Notes under the pieces: generated by a model
What the model was told of the DNA's origin: nothing
The model's database searches: none
What the model saw: the letters and a program-made list of their open reading frames with translations, nothing else
From: Flavobacterium alkalisoli
GTDB taxonomy: Bacteria > Bacteroidota > Bacteroidia > Flavobacteriales > Flavobacteriaceae
Assembly: GCF_008000935.1 (NCBI RefSeq)
Contig: NZ_CP042831.1
Coordinates: 1,922,001-1,986,000, forward strand
Direction: 5' to 3'
DNA length: 64,000 nucleotides
Shown: piece by piece, positions 17,991 to 27,024 of the stretch
How the letters are laid out: each line of letters opens with the position of its first letter
Numbering within the stretch: position 1 is the stretch's first letter
Program-made: the position numbers and the translations under genes

Positions 17991-19404
17991 ATGAAAAATT
18001 TATATATATATCTTTTATCTGTTCTTTTTCTCATGCTAACAGGGTGTAAGGTCTCTAAGGATGTGGAAACTCCACAACCTGACCTCCCTGTAGCATACAG
18101 AAATGCAATTACTACCGCAGATACTTCGACAATTGCCGATATTGAATGGCGTACTTTTTTTCCGGATGCTACTTTACAGCAACTGATTGATAAGGCCCTT
18201 TCAGGAAATTATGACCTACAACAGGCCCTTAAAAATATTGAGGCTTCAAGATTATTACTTAAGCAGTCTAAATGGGGTAATGTGCCGCAACTTAATGCTT
18301 ATGTAACGGCAAGCTCTACAATCCCCTCCGAAAACAGTTTAAACGGATTAAGCGCTAATAATTTTTTAGGGACAAGCCATGTAGAGAATTATGATGCCGG
18401 ACTGTCATTATCATGGGAAGCAGATATTTGGGGTAAAATAAGTAGCAGGAAAAAAGAGGCTTTAGCCCAATATTTGAAAACTGAAGAGGCTAAAAAAGCA
18501 ATACAAACGGAATTAGTGTCTGGTGTTGCTCAGGGGTATTATAACCTGCTTATGCTTGATGCGCAGTTAAGTGTTGCAAGAAAAAACCTTGATTTAAGTA
18601 ATAATACTGTTCGTATAATACGAATGCAGTTTGAATCGGGGCAGGTTACCTCACTTGCCGTAGAGCAGGCAGAAGCGCAAAGGCTTAATGCAGCTCAAAT
18701 AGTGCCAATGCTTGAAAAAGAGATTGTACTTCAGGAAAATGCACTTAGTGTACTTACCGGAGAGCTTCCGGCTGAAATTGCAAGAATAGCTTCTATAGAT
18801 CTTGAACCTGTTTATGAGAATATTAACTACCGGTGTACCCGCAGCAGTTGTGAGCAGAAGGCCGGATATCAAAATGTTTGAATATGACCTTGCAGCAGCA
18901 AATGCAAGGGTAGGGGTTACAAAAGCCCAAATGTATCCTGCATTAAATATTACGGCATCTGGTGGTTTAAACTCTTTTAAATCGGATAACTGGTTTAATA
19001 TGCCTTCTTCATTATTTGGTATTGTGGCAGGAAGCGTTGCTCAGCCTTTATTGAATAATAAAAGATTAAGGACACAATATGAAGTGGCTAAAGTAGAAAG
19101 GGAAAAGGCTGTGCTGGCTTTCAGACAGGGAGTATTGGTAGCTGTTAGTGAAGTCTCTGATGCTTTGGTAAAAATAGAAAAGCTTAAGGAAGAACAGCAG
19201 TTTGCTGAACAAAGGGTAGCAAGCTTACAAAGGGCTACCGGAAATGCTGACAAATTGTTTAACAGCGGGATGGCAAACTATCTTGAAGTGATTACTGCTC
19301 AAAGTAACGTACTTCAGAGTGAGCTAGACCTGGCAGCATTAAAGAGAGACCAGCTAAGTGCCCTGGCCGAATTGTATAAGGCTTTGGGTGGTGGCTGGAA
19401 ATGA
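17991..19404 (+). pseudogene. Outer-membrane efflux factor (TolC/NodT-like) with a +1 frameshift
   Basis: The outer-membrane channel of the RND pump, an NodT-family lipoprotein (lipobox LTGC after a ~18-residue signal), about 470 residues if restored. Both OEP repeats are present, but reading breaks between about 18822 and 18830. The first frame runs to 18881 with a nonsense tail after LEPVYENI. The second frame resumes with TTGVPAAVVSRRPDI, the conserved NodT junction, and runs to 19404. Removing one base from ATTAACTACC restores ENITTGVPA. This is either a recent null mutation or a one-base sequencing error. Everything else (length, promoter context, terminator) is intact. If real, the pump lacks its own channel and would need to borrow another. 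Confidence 0.88.
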
Positions 19405-19423
19405 TGGTGTTTATTGTTAAAAA

Positions 19424-19456
19424 GGAAAAGCTGCCCTTTCGGGCAGCTTTTTTATA
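19424..19456 (+). terminator. Intrinsic terminator of the efflux operon
   Basis: AAAAGCTGCCC and GGGCAGCTTTT with a short TTTC loop are followed by further T. It can also serve rny on the other strand, because the A-run gives a T-run there. Confidence 0.88.
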
Positions 19457-19477
19457 ATAAAACGGATTACTTCCGTA

Positions 19478-21043
19478 TTATTTAGCAATATTAACAGCTC
19501 TGGTTTCGCGGATAACAGTAATTTTTACCTGCCCCGGATACGTCATTTCTGTTTGGATTTTGTGTGAAATTTCAAATGAAAGGTTAGCAGCCATTTCGTC
19601 GCTTACTTTTTCACTTTCAACAATTACACGAAGCTCTCTACCTGCCTGAATTGCATAAGCACTCTTAACTCCGCCAAATCCGTAAGCGATGTCCTCAAGG
19701 TCTTTAAGGCGCTGGATATAAGAATCAAGAACCTGTCTTCTTGCTCCCGGTCTTGCACCTGAAATAGCATCACAAACCTGAACGATAGGAGACAGAAGTG
19801 ATTTCATTTCAATCTCGTCGTGGTGAGCACCAATAGCGTTGCAAACTTCTTCTTTCTCACCATATTTCTCAGCCCACTGCATACCAAGTAATGCGTGTGG
19901 AAGATCACTTTCTGTATCCGGCACCTTACCTATATCGTGTAATAGACCTGCTCTTTTTGCAAGCTTAACGTTAAGTCCAAGTTCTGCAGCCATAAGTCCG
20001 CAAAGCTTAGCAACTTCGCGAGAGTGTTGTAGAAGGTTTTGTCCGTAAGAAGAACGGTATTTCATTCTACCTACAATTTTGATAAGTTCAGGATGTAATC
20101 CGTGGATACCAAGGTCAATAACCGTACGTTTACCAACTTCAATAATTTCGTCTTCAATCTGTTTTGCTGTTTTAGCAACAACTTCTTCAATACGTGCAGG
20201 GTGAATCCTACCGTCTGTAACAAGTTTGTGAAGTGCAAGACGAGCAACTTCTCTTCTTACAGGGTCAAAACAAGAAAGGATGATAGCTTCCGGAGTATCG
20301 TCAACAATAATTTCAACTCCTGTAGCCGCCTCAAGGGCACGGATGTTTCTACCTTCGCGACCAATAATTCTACCTTTTACATCATCCGATTCGATGTTGA
20401 ATACAGATACACAGTTTTCAACAGCTTCTTCCGTACCAATACGCTGAATAGTGTTGATAATGATTTTCTTAGCTTCCTGTTGTGCGGTAAGCTTAGCTTC
20501 TTCAATAGTATCCTGTATATGAGACATAGCAGTGGTTTTAGCCTCTGCCTTAAGGCTCTCTACAAGCTGGTTTTTAGCTTCCTCTGCCGATAGGCCTGAA
20601 ATAACTTCAAGTTGTTCTACCTGGCTTTTGTGTAGCCTGTCAATCTCAGCCTGCTTTTTGTCAAGAAAATCTATACGGTTGTTGTAATCGGTAATTTTAG
20701 CTTCAACTTCGTCGTTAAGCTTTTTTGTTTTAGCAAGCTCATTAGAAACCTGAGATTCTTTATCACGGGTTCTTTTTTCAGCCTCGGCAATTTTTTTGTC
20801 TTTGCCAAGTATTACCTGTTCATGTTCTGCCTTTAGCTCAAGAAATTTTTCTTTTGCCTGCAGTAATTTATCCTTTTTAATGGCTTCGGCATCTGTCTTG
20901 GCATCTTTTAATATTGATGCCGCCTCCTTCTTCGCGTTTTTAATAAGAGTGGAAACGTTTTTCTTCTCCAGGAATTTTGCAATCCCGAATCCGAATCCGA
21001 TCCCCGCGATGCTGCCAATAATTATCAATAGTGTCGAGTCCAT
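19478..21043 (-). CDS. rny: Ribonuclease Y
   Basis: A membrane-anchored endoribonuclease that initiates mRNA turnover. The 521-residue protein has an N-terminal anchor ([20 protein letters not shown]), a long charged coiled coil (~30-190), and a KH RNA-binding domain (about 210-270, with [17 protein letters not shown]). The HD hydrolase domain follows: [11 protein letters not shown], then [12 protein letters not shown] with the metal-binding His-Asp, and a later GAHHDE. I take the ATG at 21043. The open frame continues 47 codons upstream, but that stretch is the 6S RNA. Length matches the family. Gene order zapA, 6S RNA, rny on one strand suggests readthrough from the zapA unit, or transcription from a promoter within the 6S region. 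Confidence 0.94.
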   Translation of the reverse strand: MDSTLLIIIGSIAGIGFGFGIAKFLEKKNVSTLIKNAKKEAASILKDAKTDAEAIKKDKLLQAKEKFLELKAEHEQVILGKDKKIAEAEKRTRDKESQVSNELAKTKKLNDEVEAKITDYNNRIDFLDKKQAEIDRLHKSQVEQLEVISGLSAEEAKNQLVESLKAEAKTTAMSHIQDTIEEAKLTAQQEAKKIIINTIQRIGTEEAVENCVSVFNIESDDVKGRIIGREGRNIRALEAATGVEIIVDDTPEAIILSCFDPVRREVARLALHKLVTDGRIHPARIEEVVAKTAKQIEDEIIEVGKRTVIDLGIHGLHPELIKIVGRMKYRSSYGQNLLQHSREVAKLCGLMAAELGLNVKLAKRAGLLHDIGKVPDTESDLPHALLGMQWAEKYGEKEEVCNAIGAHHDEIEMKSLLSPIVQVCDAISGARPGARRQVLDSYIQRLKDLEDIAYGFGGVKSAYAIQAGRELRVIVESEKVSDEMAANLSFEISHKIQTEMTYPGQVKITVIRETRAVNIAK

Positions 21044-21070
21044 AGTTTGTTTATGTAAAATATATATATA

Positions 21071-21230
21071 AAAAAAGCCTACATCAGGAAGATTGTATAA
21101 ACTCGTAAAGACAAGTTTTGGGCTAACCCGCTGTTCAAGGATCTGCTCAAAGGCAGCTTGCTTTAGTAGCGATGATTCACCCATTTTAATTTGTTAGTGT
21201 TGAGTTTATCAAATATGTACTAATGTAGGC
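21071..21230 (-). ncRNA. ssrS: 6S RNA (candidate)
   Basis: The minus strand between zapA and rny folds into a long, imperfect rod. The outer stem pairs GCCTACAT (5' end, 21223-21230) with ATGTAGGC (21077-21084), followed at once by a T-run. The next stem pairs ATAAACTC with GAGTTTAT (21202-21209 and 21097-21104). The interior is an open region with a small hairpin around GGGTTAGCCC. A terminally closed rod with a central bubble, about 160 bases long and directly downstream of zapA, is what is expected of 6S RNA, which binds the RNA polymerase holoenzyme in stationary phase. In many bacteria ssrS adjoins zapA. Ends are approximate. Confidence 0.75.
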
Positions 21231-21262
21231 AGTATTTTTGACGTATGTTTAAGAACGTTTTT

Positions 21263-21559
21263 TTATTTATCTGAGAGGAATTTACCCAGTTTTTCATCCA
21301 TCTGCTGCAGTCTGTTAAAAGCTTCTTCAAAGTCGGTAGACTTGTCAATCTGCTTTTGTTCAACCTGTGCTGCAAACTGCAACGCACACATTGCCAGTAC
21401 ATCCTGCTTGTCTCTTACGGCATAGTTTTCTTCAAACTGCTTGATCATGGTATCAATCTTTTTGGAAGCGCTTCTCAGGCCTTCTTCCTGTGCCGGGGTT
21501 ACTGTTAACGGGTATACCCTGTCGGCAATTGATATCTTTATCTTTAGTTTTTCATCCAT
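21263..21559 (-). CDS. zapA: Cell division protein ZapA
   Basis: A 98-residue cytosolic protein that promotes bundling of FtsZ protofilaments at the division site. The N-terminal part has the ZapA fold (KIKISIADRVYPLTVTPAQE, then LRSASKKIDTMIKQF). The C-terminal half is a coiled-coil dimerisation helix (DVLAMCALQFAAQVEQKQ onward). Length is normal. It starts 6 bases after the stop of the coiled-coil gene at 21566, so the two form an operon, and it is followed by the 6S RNA. Confidence 0.88.
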   Translation of the reverse strand: MDEKLKIKISIADRVYPLTVTPAQEEGLRSASKKIDTMIKQFEENYAVRDKQDVLAMCALQFAAQVEQKQIDKSTDFEEAFNRLQQMDEKLGKFLSDK

Positions 21560-21565
21560 TTCCTG

Positions 21566-21871
21566 CTAGTCAGAAAGTTGTGCTATGCAATAATCAATTT
21601 CGCGGATCAATGAATTTATTTTGAGTTTTGTATCCCTCTTATTTTCGTCACTGCCCAGTAATGAATTGGCGGTTTTTAGCGATTCAATCTGCTTTTGCAG
21701 AGAAGCTATTTCCTGTGCCTGACCACTGATAACCGAAGACGAACGCGTAATTTCGTTCGCCAGTTCCTGATTTTGCCTTTCAAGCTTTTCCGTTTTCTGG
21801 ACCAGCTTTTGCAGCTTATTTTCAAGAGAATCAACTATTTCGGATAATCCGTTCATTACAGTCAACTTCAT
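21566..21871 (-). CDS. Coiled-coil protein upstream of zapA (ZapB-like, unassigned)
   Basis: A 101-residue protein made almost entirely of heptad-pattern coiled coil (LENKLQKLVQKTEKLERQNQ, then QAQEIASLQKQIESLK), ending in a short helix (INSLIREIDYCIAQLS). It has no signal peptide or membrane segment. It is cotranscribed with zapA from a good promoter. A partner role in division, as ZapB has for ZapA in proteobacteria, is an inference from position and shape only; sequence similarity to ZapB cannot be claimed. The start is the ATG at 21871; a second in-frame ATG is at codon 6. Confidence 0.78.
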   Translation of the reverse strand: MKLTVMNGLSEIVDSLENKLQKLVQKTEKLERQNQELANEITRSSSVISGQAQEIASLQKQIESLKTANSLLGSDENKRDTKLKINSLIREIDYCIAQLSD

Positions 21872-21883
21872 TACATGATTCTA

Positions 21884-21913
21884 CAAAGTTAATATTACTT
21901 TAATTACATACAA
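21884..21913 (-). promoter_or_regulatory. Bacteroidota-type promoter of the coiled-coil/zapA operon
   Basis: On the minus strand TTG (21911-21913), 19 bases, then TAACTTTG (21884-21891), a full match to the consensus spacing. The -33 element touches the arm of the large inverted repeat that begins at 21914. Confidence 0.7.
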
Positions 21914-21990
21914 CTGTTTGTTATAAAAATTATTACAATATCTTTATGTTTACCGTAATAATTTGTTATGTAAACAGTTATAACAAACAG
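21914..21990. repeat. Nested inverted repeat in the divergent zapA-operon/M23 intergenic region
   Basis: The outer arms CTGTTTGTTATAA (21914-21926) and TTATAACAAACAG (21978-21990) are perfect complements. Inside them ATTATTAC (21929-21936) pairs with GTAATAAT (21955-21962). TGTTTAC and GTAAACA form a further overlapping pair. The spacing suits either a pair of operator sites or a large cruciform/RNA hairpin. Confidence 0.7.
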
Positions 21991-22034
21991 ATTTTGGCAC
22001 TATTTTTTCGGGTGCTTTTTTATAATTTAGCCAT

Positions 22035-23753
22035 ATGAGAATTTTCTTTTTACTTCTATTATATTCAACCGCTTTATTTGCCCAAAACACTTATCCCGAG
22101 GACTATTTCCGTTCCCCAATGGATTTGCCGTTGCACCCTTCGGGGACTTTTGGTGAGCTTAGGCGCAATCACTTTCATGCCGGTATAGACTATCGTACCG
22201 AGCAAAAAACCGGACTGCCTGTTTATGCCGCTGCCGAAGGTTATGTGTCGCGCATTAGGGTTTCCAGCTATGGGTATGGTACGGCTTTGTATATAGATCA
22301 TCCTAACGGATATACCACGCTTTATGGGCATTTAAGTGAATATGCTACAAAGATTGAGGAGTATGTGAGAGCTAAGCAATATGAAAAGAAAAGTTTTGAT
22401 ATAGAGTTATTCCCAAAACCGGGAGAATTGCCTGTTGATAAAGGCGAACTCGTTGCGTTATCCGGTAATACGGGAGGTTCCGGTGGGCCACACCTTCATT
22501 TTGAATATCGTGATACCAAAACTGAGGAGATAATCAATCCGTTATTCTTTGGTTTGAACAAGATAATGAAAGATACCCAAATGCCTACGGTTTATGGCAT
22601 GATGGCTTATGCTTTGGGGGATAAGGCTGTGGTAAATGAATCGGAAAAACCGGTTACACTGCACTTGAAATTACTAAAGGACGGGACTTATCTGGCCGAT
22701 AAGATATATGCCAGAGGTAACGTTGGGCTGTCTATAAATGCTACCGACAAGAGTACGGGAAGCCTGGGTAATAACGGTGTTTTTAAAGTTGAGACTTTTG
22801 TAAACGGATCACCGGGTTTTAAGGCTGTTTTCGACCAGTTTGCTTTTGATGAGTCGCGTTATATCAACTATTATATAGATTACCAAAAGTATATGGCTAA
22901 CGGGCAGCGTTTCCAAAAGCTTTTTGTAACAACCCCTTATCCTTTGGACGTGATTAGGGATAACGCCACAAACGGACAGATTGAAGTTAAGGAAGGAGAA
23001 ACGGTAAACTACCGTATTGTGGTTTCTGATTTTCACGGCAATAAGAGGGTGGTGAACGGGATTGTTGAGTTTAGCGACAAGCCTGCAACCATTACACAGC
23101 CAAAAAAGATAACGCCTTATTTTGTTAAAATGGCTAATGATAACAGCTATACAAAAGACGGGGTTTCGGTTTTTATTCCTGCTAATACACTGTATGAAGA
23201 CTTTTACATGGACTTTGATGTAAAAGATTCAATCTTATATCTTCATGACGATTCGGTTCCGGTTCATGGCAATATTATCGTTTCTTTTGACGTTAGCCAT
23301 CTGTCGCCCGAAGTGCTGCAAAGAACATTTATAGCTGGTGTAGACGGTAACAGAATTCTATATAACAACAGTTATATGGAAAACGGCAAGCTAACGGCTA
23401 AGGTAAGATACTTGGGTAAATTTAAGCTGGCGCAGGATAACACGCCGCCTAAAATATTCAGCCCTAGCTTTGCAGAAGGCAAATGGCTAAGTTCAAACAA
23501 AACGTTTAGCCTTAAGATTAGTGATGACCTTTCGGGTATCGCTACCTTTGATGCCTGGCTTAACGGTAAGTGGATATTGATGCATTATGACTACAAGACA
23601 CGCATAATTTATCATAATTTTAGTGATGGTATTGTAGATGAGGGGCGTAACGATTTAAAAGTTACGGTTACCGATAATGTGGGAAATTCTGCTACCTTTG
23701 AAACACATTTTTTCAGAACTCAAAAAACAACGTCTGTTGAAAAAGATAAATAA
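22035..23753 (+). CDS. M23 family metallopeptidase (peptidoglycan endopeptidase)
   Basis: A 572-residue exported zinc peptidase of the LytM/LysM-associated type that cuts peptide cross-links in the cell wall or acts as an activator. The signal peptide ends in TALFAQ. The M23 domain is near the start: the HxxxD motif His48/Asp52 in HFHAGIDY, the GYGTALYIDHPNGYTTLYGHLS block with His98, and the HxH motif His152/His154 in GGPHLHFEYRD. All zinc ligands and catalytic residues are intact. The long C-terminal part has beta-sandwich-like repeats (DNTPPKIFSPSF, DNVGNSATF) of unknown role. The TonB-dependent receptor gene overlaps its 3' end by 17 bases. Confidence 0.9.
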   Translation: MRIFFLLLLYSTALFAQNTYPEDYFRSPMDLPLHPSGTFGELRRNHFHAGIDYRTEQKTGLPVYAAAEGYVSRIRVSSYGYGTALYIDHPNGYTTLYGHLSEYATKIEEYVRAKQYEKKSFDIELFPKPGELPVDKGELVALSGNTGGSGGPHLHFEYRDTKTEEIINPLFFGLNKIMKDTQMPTVYGMMAYALGDKAVVNESEKPVTLHLKLLKDGTYLADKIYARGNVGLSINATDKSTGSLGNNGVFKVETFVNGSPGFKAVFDQFAFDESRYINYYIDYQKYMANGQRFQKLFVTTPYPLDVIRDNATNGQIEVKEGETVNYRIVVSDFHGNKRVVNGIVEFSDKPATITQPKKITPYFVKMANDNSYTKDGVSVFIPANTLYEDFYMDFDVKDSILYLHDDSVPVHGNIIVSFDVSHLSPEVLQRTFIAGVDGNRILYNNSYMENGKLTAKVRYLGKFKLAQDNTPPKIFSPSFAEGKWLSSNKTFSLKISDDLSGIATFDAWLNGKWILMHYDYKTRIIYHNFSDGIVDEGRNDLKVTVTDNVGNSATFETHFFRTQKTTSVEKDK

Positions 23754-26232
23754 GTTATTTACGCTGGCTTTTTTACTGGTTAGCGCTGTAGTATTTGCTC
23801 AACAAAAGCCTATTATGTATGGTATACTTCTGGACGAAAACAGGCAGCCTATAGAAGGGGTTAATGTTTATTATGCCGATATTGAAGGTACTGTAAGAAC
23901 CATATCTGATGTTAATGGTTTTTATAAAATTGAAATTCCTATAGAGAGGGAAGTTGTGGTGTGGTTTGAACATACAAGCTTTAAGCTGTCTTCATTAGAT
24001 GTTGTGATGCAGGCTAATGATACGGCAGAAATGAACTTTATCATGCTTACGGGGCATACAGAGCTGCAAAATGTTGTTATAGATAAAACTGTAGACAGGA
24101 AGAGGGTCGAGGGGATTATAAGCGTATCTCCCGAAACGATAAGGAAAATACCCGGAGCAATGCCCGGAGTGGAAAATATAATTAAGATTATAGGAGGTAA
24201 TTCCAATAACGAGCTTAGTACACAGTATGCTGTGCGAGGCGGTAATTATGATGAAAACCTTGTGTATGTGGAGGATGTGGAAATATACCGTCCTTTCCTT
24301 ATCCGTTCCGGTCAGCAGGAAGGTTTAAGTTTTACAAATACTGCGATGGTAGAAAATGTAGATTTTTCTGCCGGAGGATTTCAGGCCAGATATGGAGATA
24401 AGTTGTCGTCGGTTCTTGATATAACTTACAGGAGGCCGGTAGATTTTGGGGCACAGCTTGAAGCCAGCTTTTTAGGAGGTAGCCTAACGGTTGAAGGAGT
24501 CTCTAAAGATAAAAAATGGAATGCGGTTGTAGGCGGGCGTTACCGTGATAACAGTTTATTGGTAAACAGTCAGCAAACCGAAACAAACTACAAACCTACT
24601 TTTGCAGATATACAGACAATGGTAAACTTTAATCCTAATGAAAAGTGGGAAATAAGTTTTTTAGGAAATGTATCTGAAAATAAATATCATTACCAGCCTT
24701 TTTACAGGCAAACCAACTTTGGAACCATAGACGACCCTATTGCGCTTCAGATATTTTATGACGGACAGGAAAAGGATGAGTACAAAACCTATTTTGGTGC
24801 TTTAAAATCAACTTACATTGTATCTGAAGATTTTACCCTAAAGGTAATAGGTTCCATATACCATACTCAGGAGCAGGAACACTTCGATATATTGGCGCAG
24901 TATGCACTTGGAGAGGTAGATACCAATATTGGTTCTGAAACTTTTGGTGACGTGCGTTTTGCCAGGGCTGTAGGTTCAGAACTAAATCACGGTCGTAATG
25001 ATCTTGATGCCTTAATTGTAAATGCAGAGGTAAAAGGATTTCATGATCTGGAAAAGAATAAAATTGAATGGGGTGTAAAATATACCCGTGAAGATATTCA
25101 TGACCGCTTGGTAGAATGGCAGGTTATAGACTCTGCAGGTTTTTCGATAAATCCGCCAATTGTAGATTTACCACGTAACGATCAGCCCTATAATCCATAT
25201 ACAGGTCCGCTTGTACCTTACAGCGGAGCAAGGGCAACAAATTTTACTCAGGTAAACAGGTTTTCGGGATATGCACAATGGAGCAGAAGAGCAAAATGGG
25301 GTAGAAGTGAGGTTTGGATGAATGCAGGTGTGAGGGCACAACAATGGCAAATAACCGCAAGAGGTTATGAAGATGGCGACAGTAAAATTGTAGTTAGCCC
25401 AAGGGCACAATTTTCAATAAAACCGGCTTGGGAAATGGATATGCTTTTCAGGCTTTCAGGAGGATATTACTACCAACCTCCTTTTTATCGTGAGTTAAGG
25501 GCGCAGGATGGTTCTATAAATACCAATGTAGATGCACAGCGTTCGGTTCATGTAGTGTTGTCTAACGATTATAGTTTTAAAACTAAAAAAGGCAAGAAAT
25601 TCAAGTTAGTATCTGAGGCTTATTATAAAACCCTTACGGATGTTAATACCTATACTTTAGAAAACGTAAGGATAAGATACCGCGCTAACAACGATGCCGT
25701 TGCATATACTTACGGACTGGATATGAGGCTTAACGGGGAGTTTGTGCCGGGTACAGAGTCTTGGCTGAGTTTTGGATACATGAAAACCGAGGAAAATCTT
25801 AATGATAGGGGATATATATCACGTCCAACCGACCAGAGACTTAAGTTTGGTATCCTTTTCCAGGATTATGTGCCTAACATCCCTAATATCAAAATGTATC
25901 TTAATCTGGTTTATAATACAGGGCTTCCGGGAGGTTCTCCTTCTTATGCCGATCCTTATATTTATCAGTCAAGGCTTAACGATTATCGTCGTGCCGACAT
26001 AGGTTTTTCTTATGTGTTTACAGGGCCGGGAGTTGAAAAGAAATATGACGAAGATCATTGGCTTTCTACGTTTAAGGAGCTTTCACTGGGCTTAGAGATA
26101 TTTAACCTGTTTAATAACCAAAATGCTATTACAAATACATGGGTGAGGGATGTGTATACTAAAAATCAATATGGTATTCCTAATTATTTAACATCACGCG
26201 TATTTAGCCTTAAGCTTTCGGCCAGGATTTAA
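23737..26232 (+). CDS. TonB-dependent receptor
   Basis: An outer-membrane active transporter, about 832 residues, driven by TonB. A signal peptide (KKINKLFTLAFLLVSAVVFAQ, in two parts) is followed by a CarboxypepD_reg-like domain (about 25-110; GILLDENRQPIEGVNVYY). The plug domain has ENIIKIIGGNSNNELSTQYAV and RGGNYDENLVYVEDVEIY. A 22-strand barrel ends in VFSLKLSARI. I choose a TTG start at 23737 because it is the only start that keeps the complete signal peptide; the upstream ATG at 23677 lies deep in the M23 gene, and the next ATG falls after the signal. It is translationally coupled to the M23 gene. Substrate unknown; no SusD partner is present. Confidence 0.9.
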   Translation: MKKINKLFTLAFLLVSAVVFAQQKPIMYGILLDENRQPIEGVNVYYADIEGTVRTISDVNGFYKIEIPIEREVVVWFEHTSFKLSSLDVVMQANDTAEMNFIMLTGHTELQNVVIDKTVDRKRVEGIISVSPETIRKIPGAMPGVENIIKIIGGNSNNELSTQYAVRGGNYDENLVYVEDVEIYRPFLIRSGQQEGLSFTNTAMVENVDFSAGGFQARYGDKLSSVLDITYRRPVDFGAQLEASFLGGSLTVEGVSKDKKWNAVVGGRYRDNSLLVNSQQTETNYKPTFADIQTMVNFNPNEKWEISFLGNVSENKYHYQPFYRQTNFGTIDDPIALQIFYDGQEKDEYKTYFGALKSTYIVSEDFTLKVIGSIYHTQEQEHFDILAQYALGEVDTNIGSETFGDVRFARAVGSELNHGRNDLDALIVNAEVKGFHDLEKNKIEWGVKYTREDIHDRLVEWQVIDSAGFSINPPIVDLPRNDQPYNPYTGPLVPYSGARATNFTQVNRFSGYAQWSRRAKWGRSEVWMNAGVRAQQWQITARGYEDGDSKIVVSPRAQFSIKPAWEMDMLFRLSGGYYYQPPFYRELRAQDGSINTNVDAQRSVHVVLSNDYSFKTKKGKKFKLVSEAYYKTLTDVNTYTLENVRIRYRANNDAVAYTYGLDMRLNGEFVPGTESWLSFGYMKTEENLNDRGYISRPTDQRLKFGILFQDYVPNIPNIKMYLNLVYNTGLPGGSPSYADPYIYQSRLNDYRRADIGFSYVFTGPGVEKKYDEDHWLSTFKELSLGLEIFNLFNNQNAITNTWVRDVYTKNQYGIPNYLTSRVFSLKLSARI

Positions 26233-26298
26233 TTTTTTGAAACATTTTGTTTATTTTTGATATGGTATTCAATACAGGATACCGATATTCCCTATACA

Positions 26299-27024
26299 AT
26301 GAAAAAAGTTGCTGTTGTTATATTAGCCCTTACGTCATTATTCACCATTAGCTGTAAAAAAGAAGAAGAAAAACCTAAGGTGAAATATGAAGAATCTATT
26401 GAAGCTAAAAAGGCTGTGAGAAAGCCGGATTCTTCTCAGATTAAGGTTGCCGATCTTCCGGTACATATGGAAGGAACAAAATACCTTATCCATCCGGTAG
26501 GGGATATGCGTATTTATGATGACAACATTAAAACATACGGAAGTAGCAGGATGAATAATGTGAGCTACGCAATATCTAACTATAACCGTTATGAGCTTAC
26601 CGGTTATTTTGAAAACCTTAAATTTCAACACATAGATTCTACAGCCTTAAATCCGTTAACAGATAAGCTTGTACAGATACAAACAGCCACTTATTTAAAT
26701 ACTGTTGCCGAAAGGACCAAAAAACAAATTTTAGTATATACTCTTGTTGATAGTGATACCAACCAGGATGGTAAAGTAGATTCTAATGACATTCGCTCTT
26801 TATATATAAGTGATATAAGCGGAAAGAACTTTACCAAGCTTTCTAAAGATATGCAGGAGCTTATAGACTGGAATATTATAGATGCTCAAAACAGGCTTTA
26901 TTTCCGTACTATTGAGGACATCAATAAGAATGGTGCTTTTGATAAGAACGACAAAGTGCATTATCAGTATTGCCAGCTTAATTCCGGTGAATGGACGGTG
27001 GAAGCTTATGAGCCTGTATACTAA
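26299..27024 (+). CDS. Lipoprotein with EF-hand-like calcium loops
   Basis: A 241-residue lipoprotein: signal peptide with lipobox TISC (Cys19), followed by a Lys/Glu-rich linker (KKEEEKPKVKYEES). Two loops look like EF-hand or dockerin-type calcium sites: DSDTNQDGKVDSND and DINKNGAFDKND. The rest is beta-rich with no recognised family. The start is the ATG at 26299; the in-frame ATG at 26257 would break the signal peptide. It follows the receptor gene by 66 bases on the same strand and may share its transcript. It overlaps the convergent DUF2971 gene by 4 bases. Function unknown. Confidence 0.72.
   Translation: MKKVAVVILALTSLFTISCKKEEEKPKVKYEESIEAKKAVRKPDSSQIKVADLPVHMEGTKYLIHPVGDMRIYDDNIKTYGSSRMNNVSYAISNYNRYELTGYFENLKFQHIDSTALNPLTDKLVQIQTATYLNTVAERTKKQILVYTLVDSDTNQDGKVDSNDIRSLYISDISGKNFTKLSKDMQELIDWNIIDAQNRLYFRTIEDINKNGAFDKNDKVHYQYCQLNSGEWTVEAYEPVY

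Noticed and set aside
20102..20593. Plus-strand frame opposite rny
   Set aside because: Shadow with a Phe/Asn-rich unnatural composition; rny is certain.
19478..21184. Longer RNase Y with 47 extra N-terminal residues
   Set aside because: The extra codons lie in the 6S RNA and lack the membrane-anchor start of the family; the ATG at 21043 gives the normal length.
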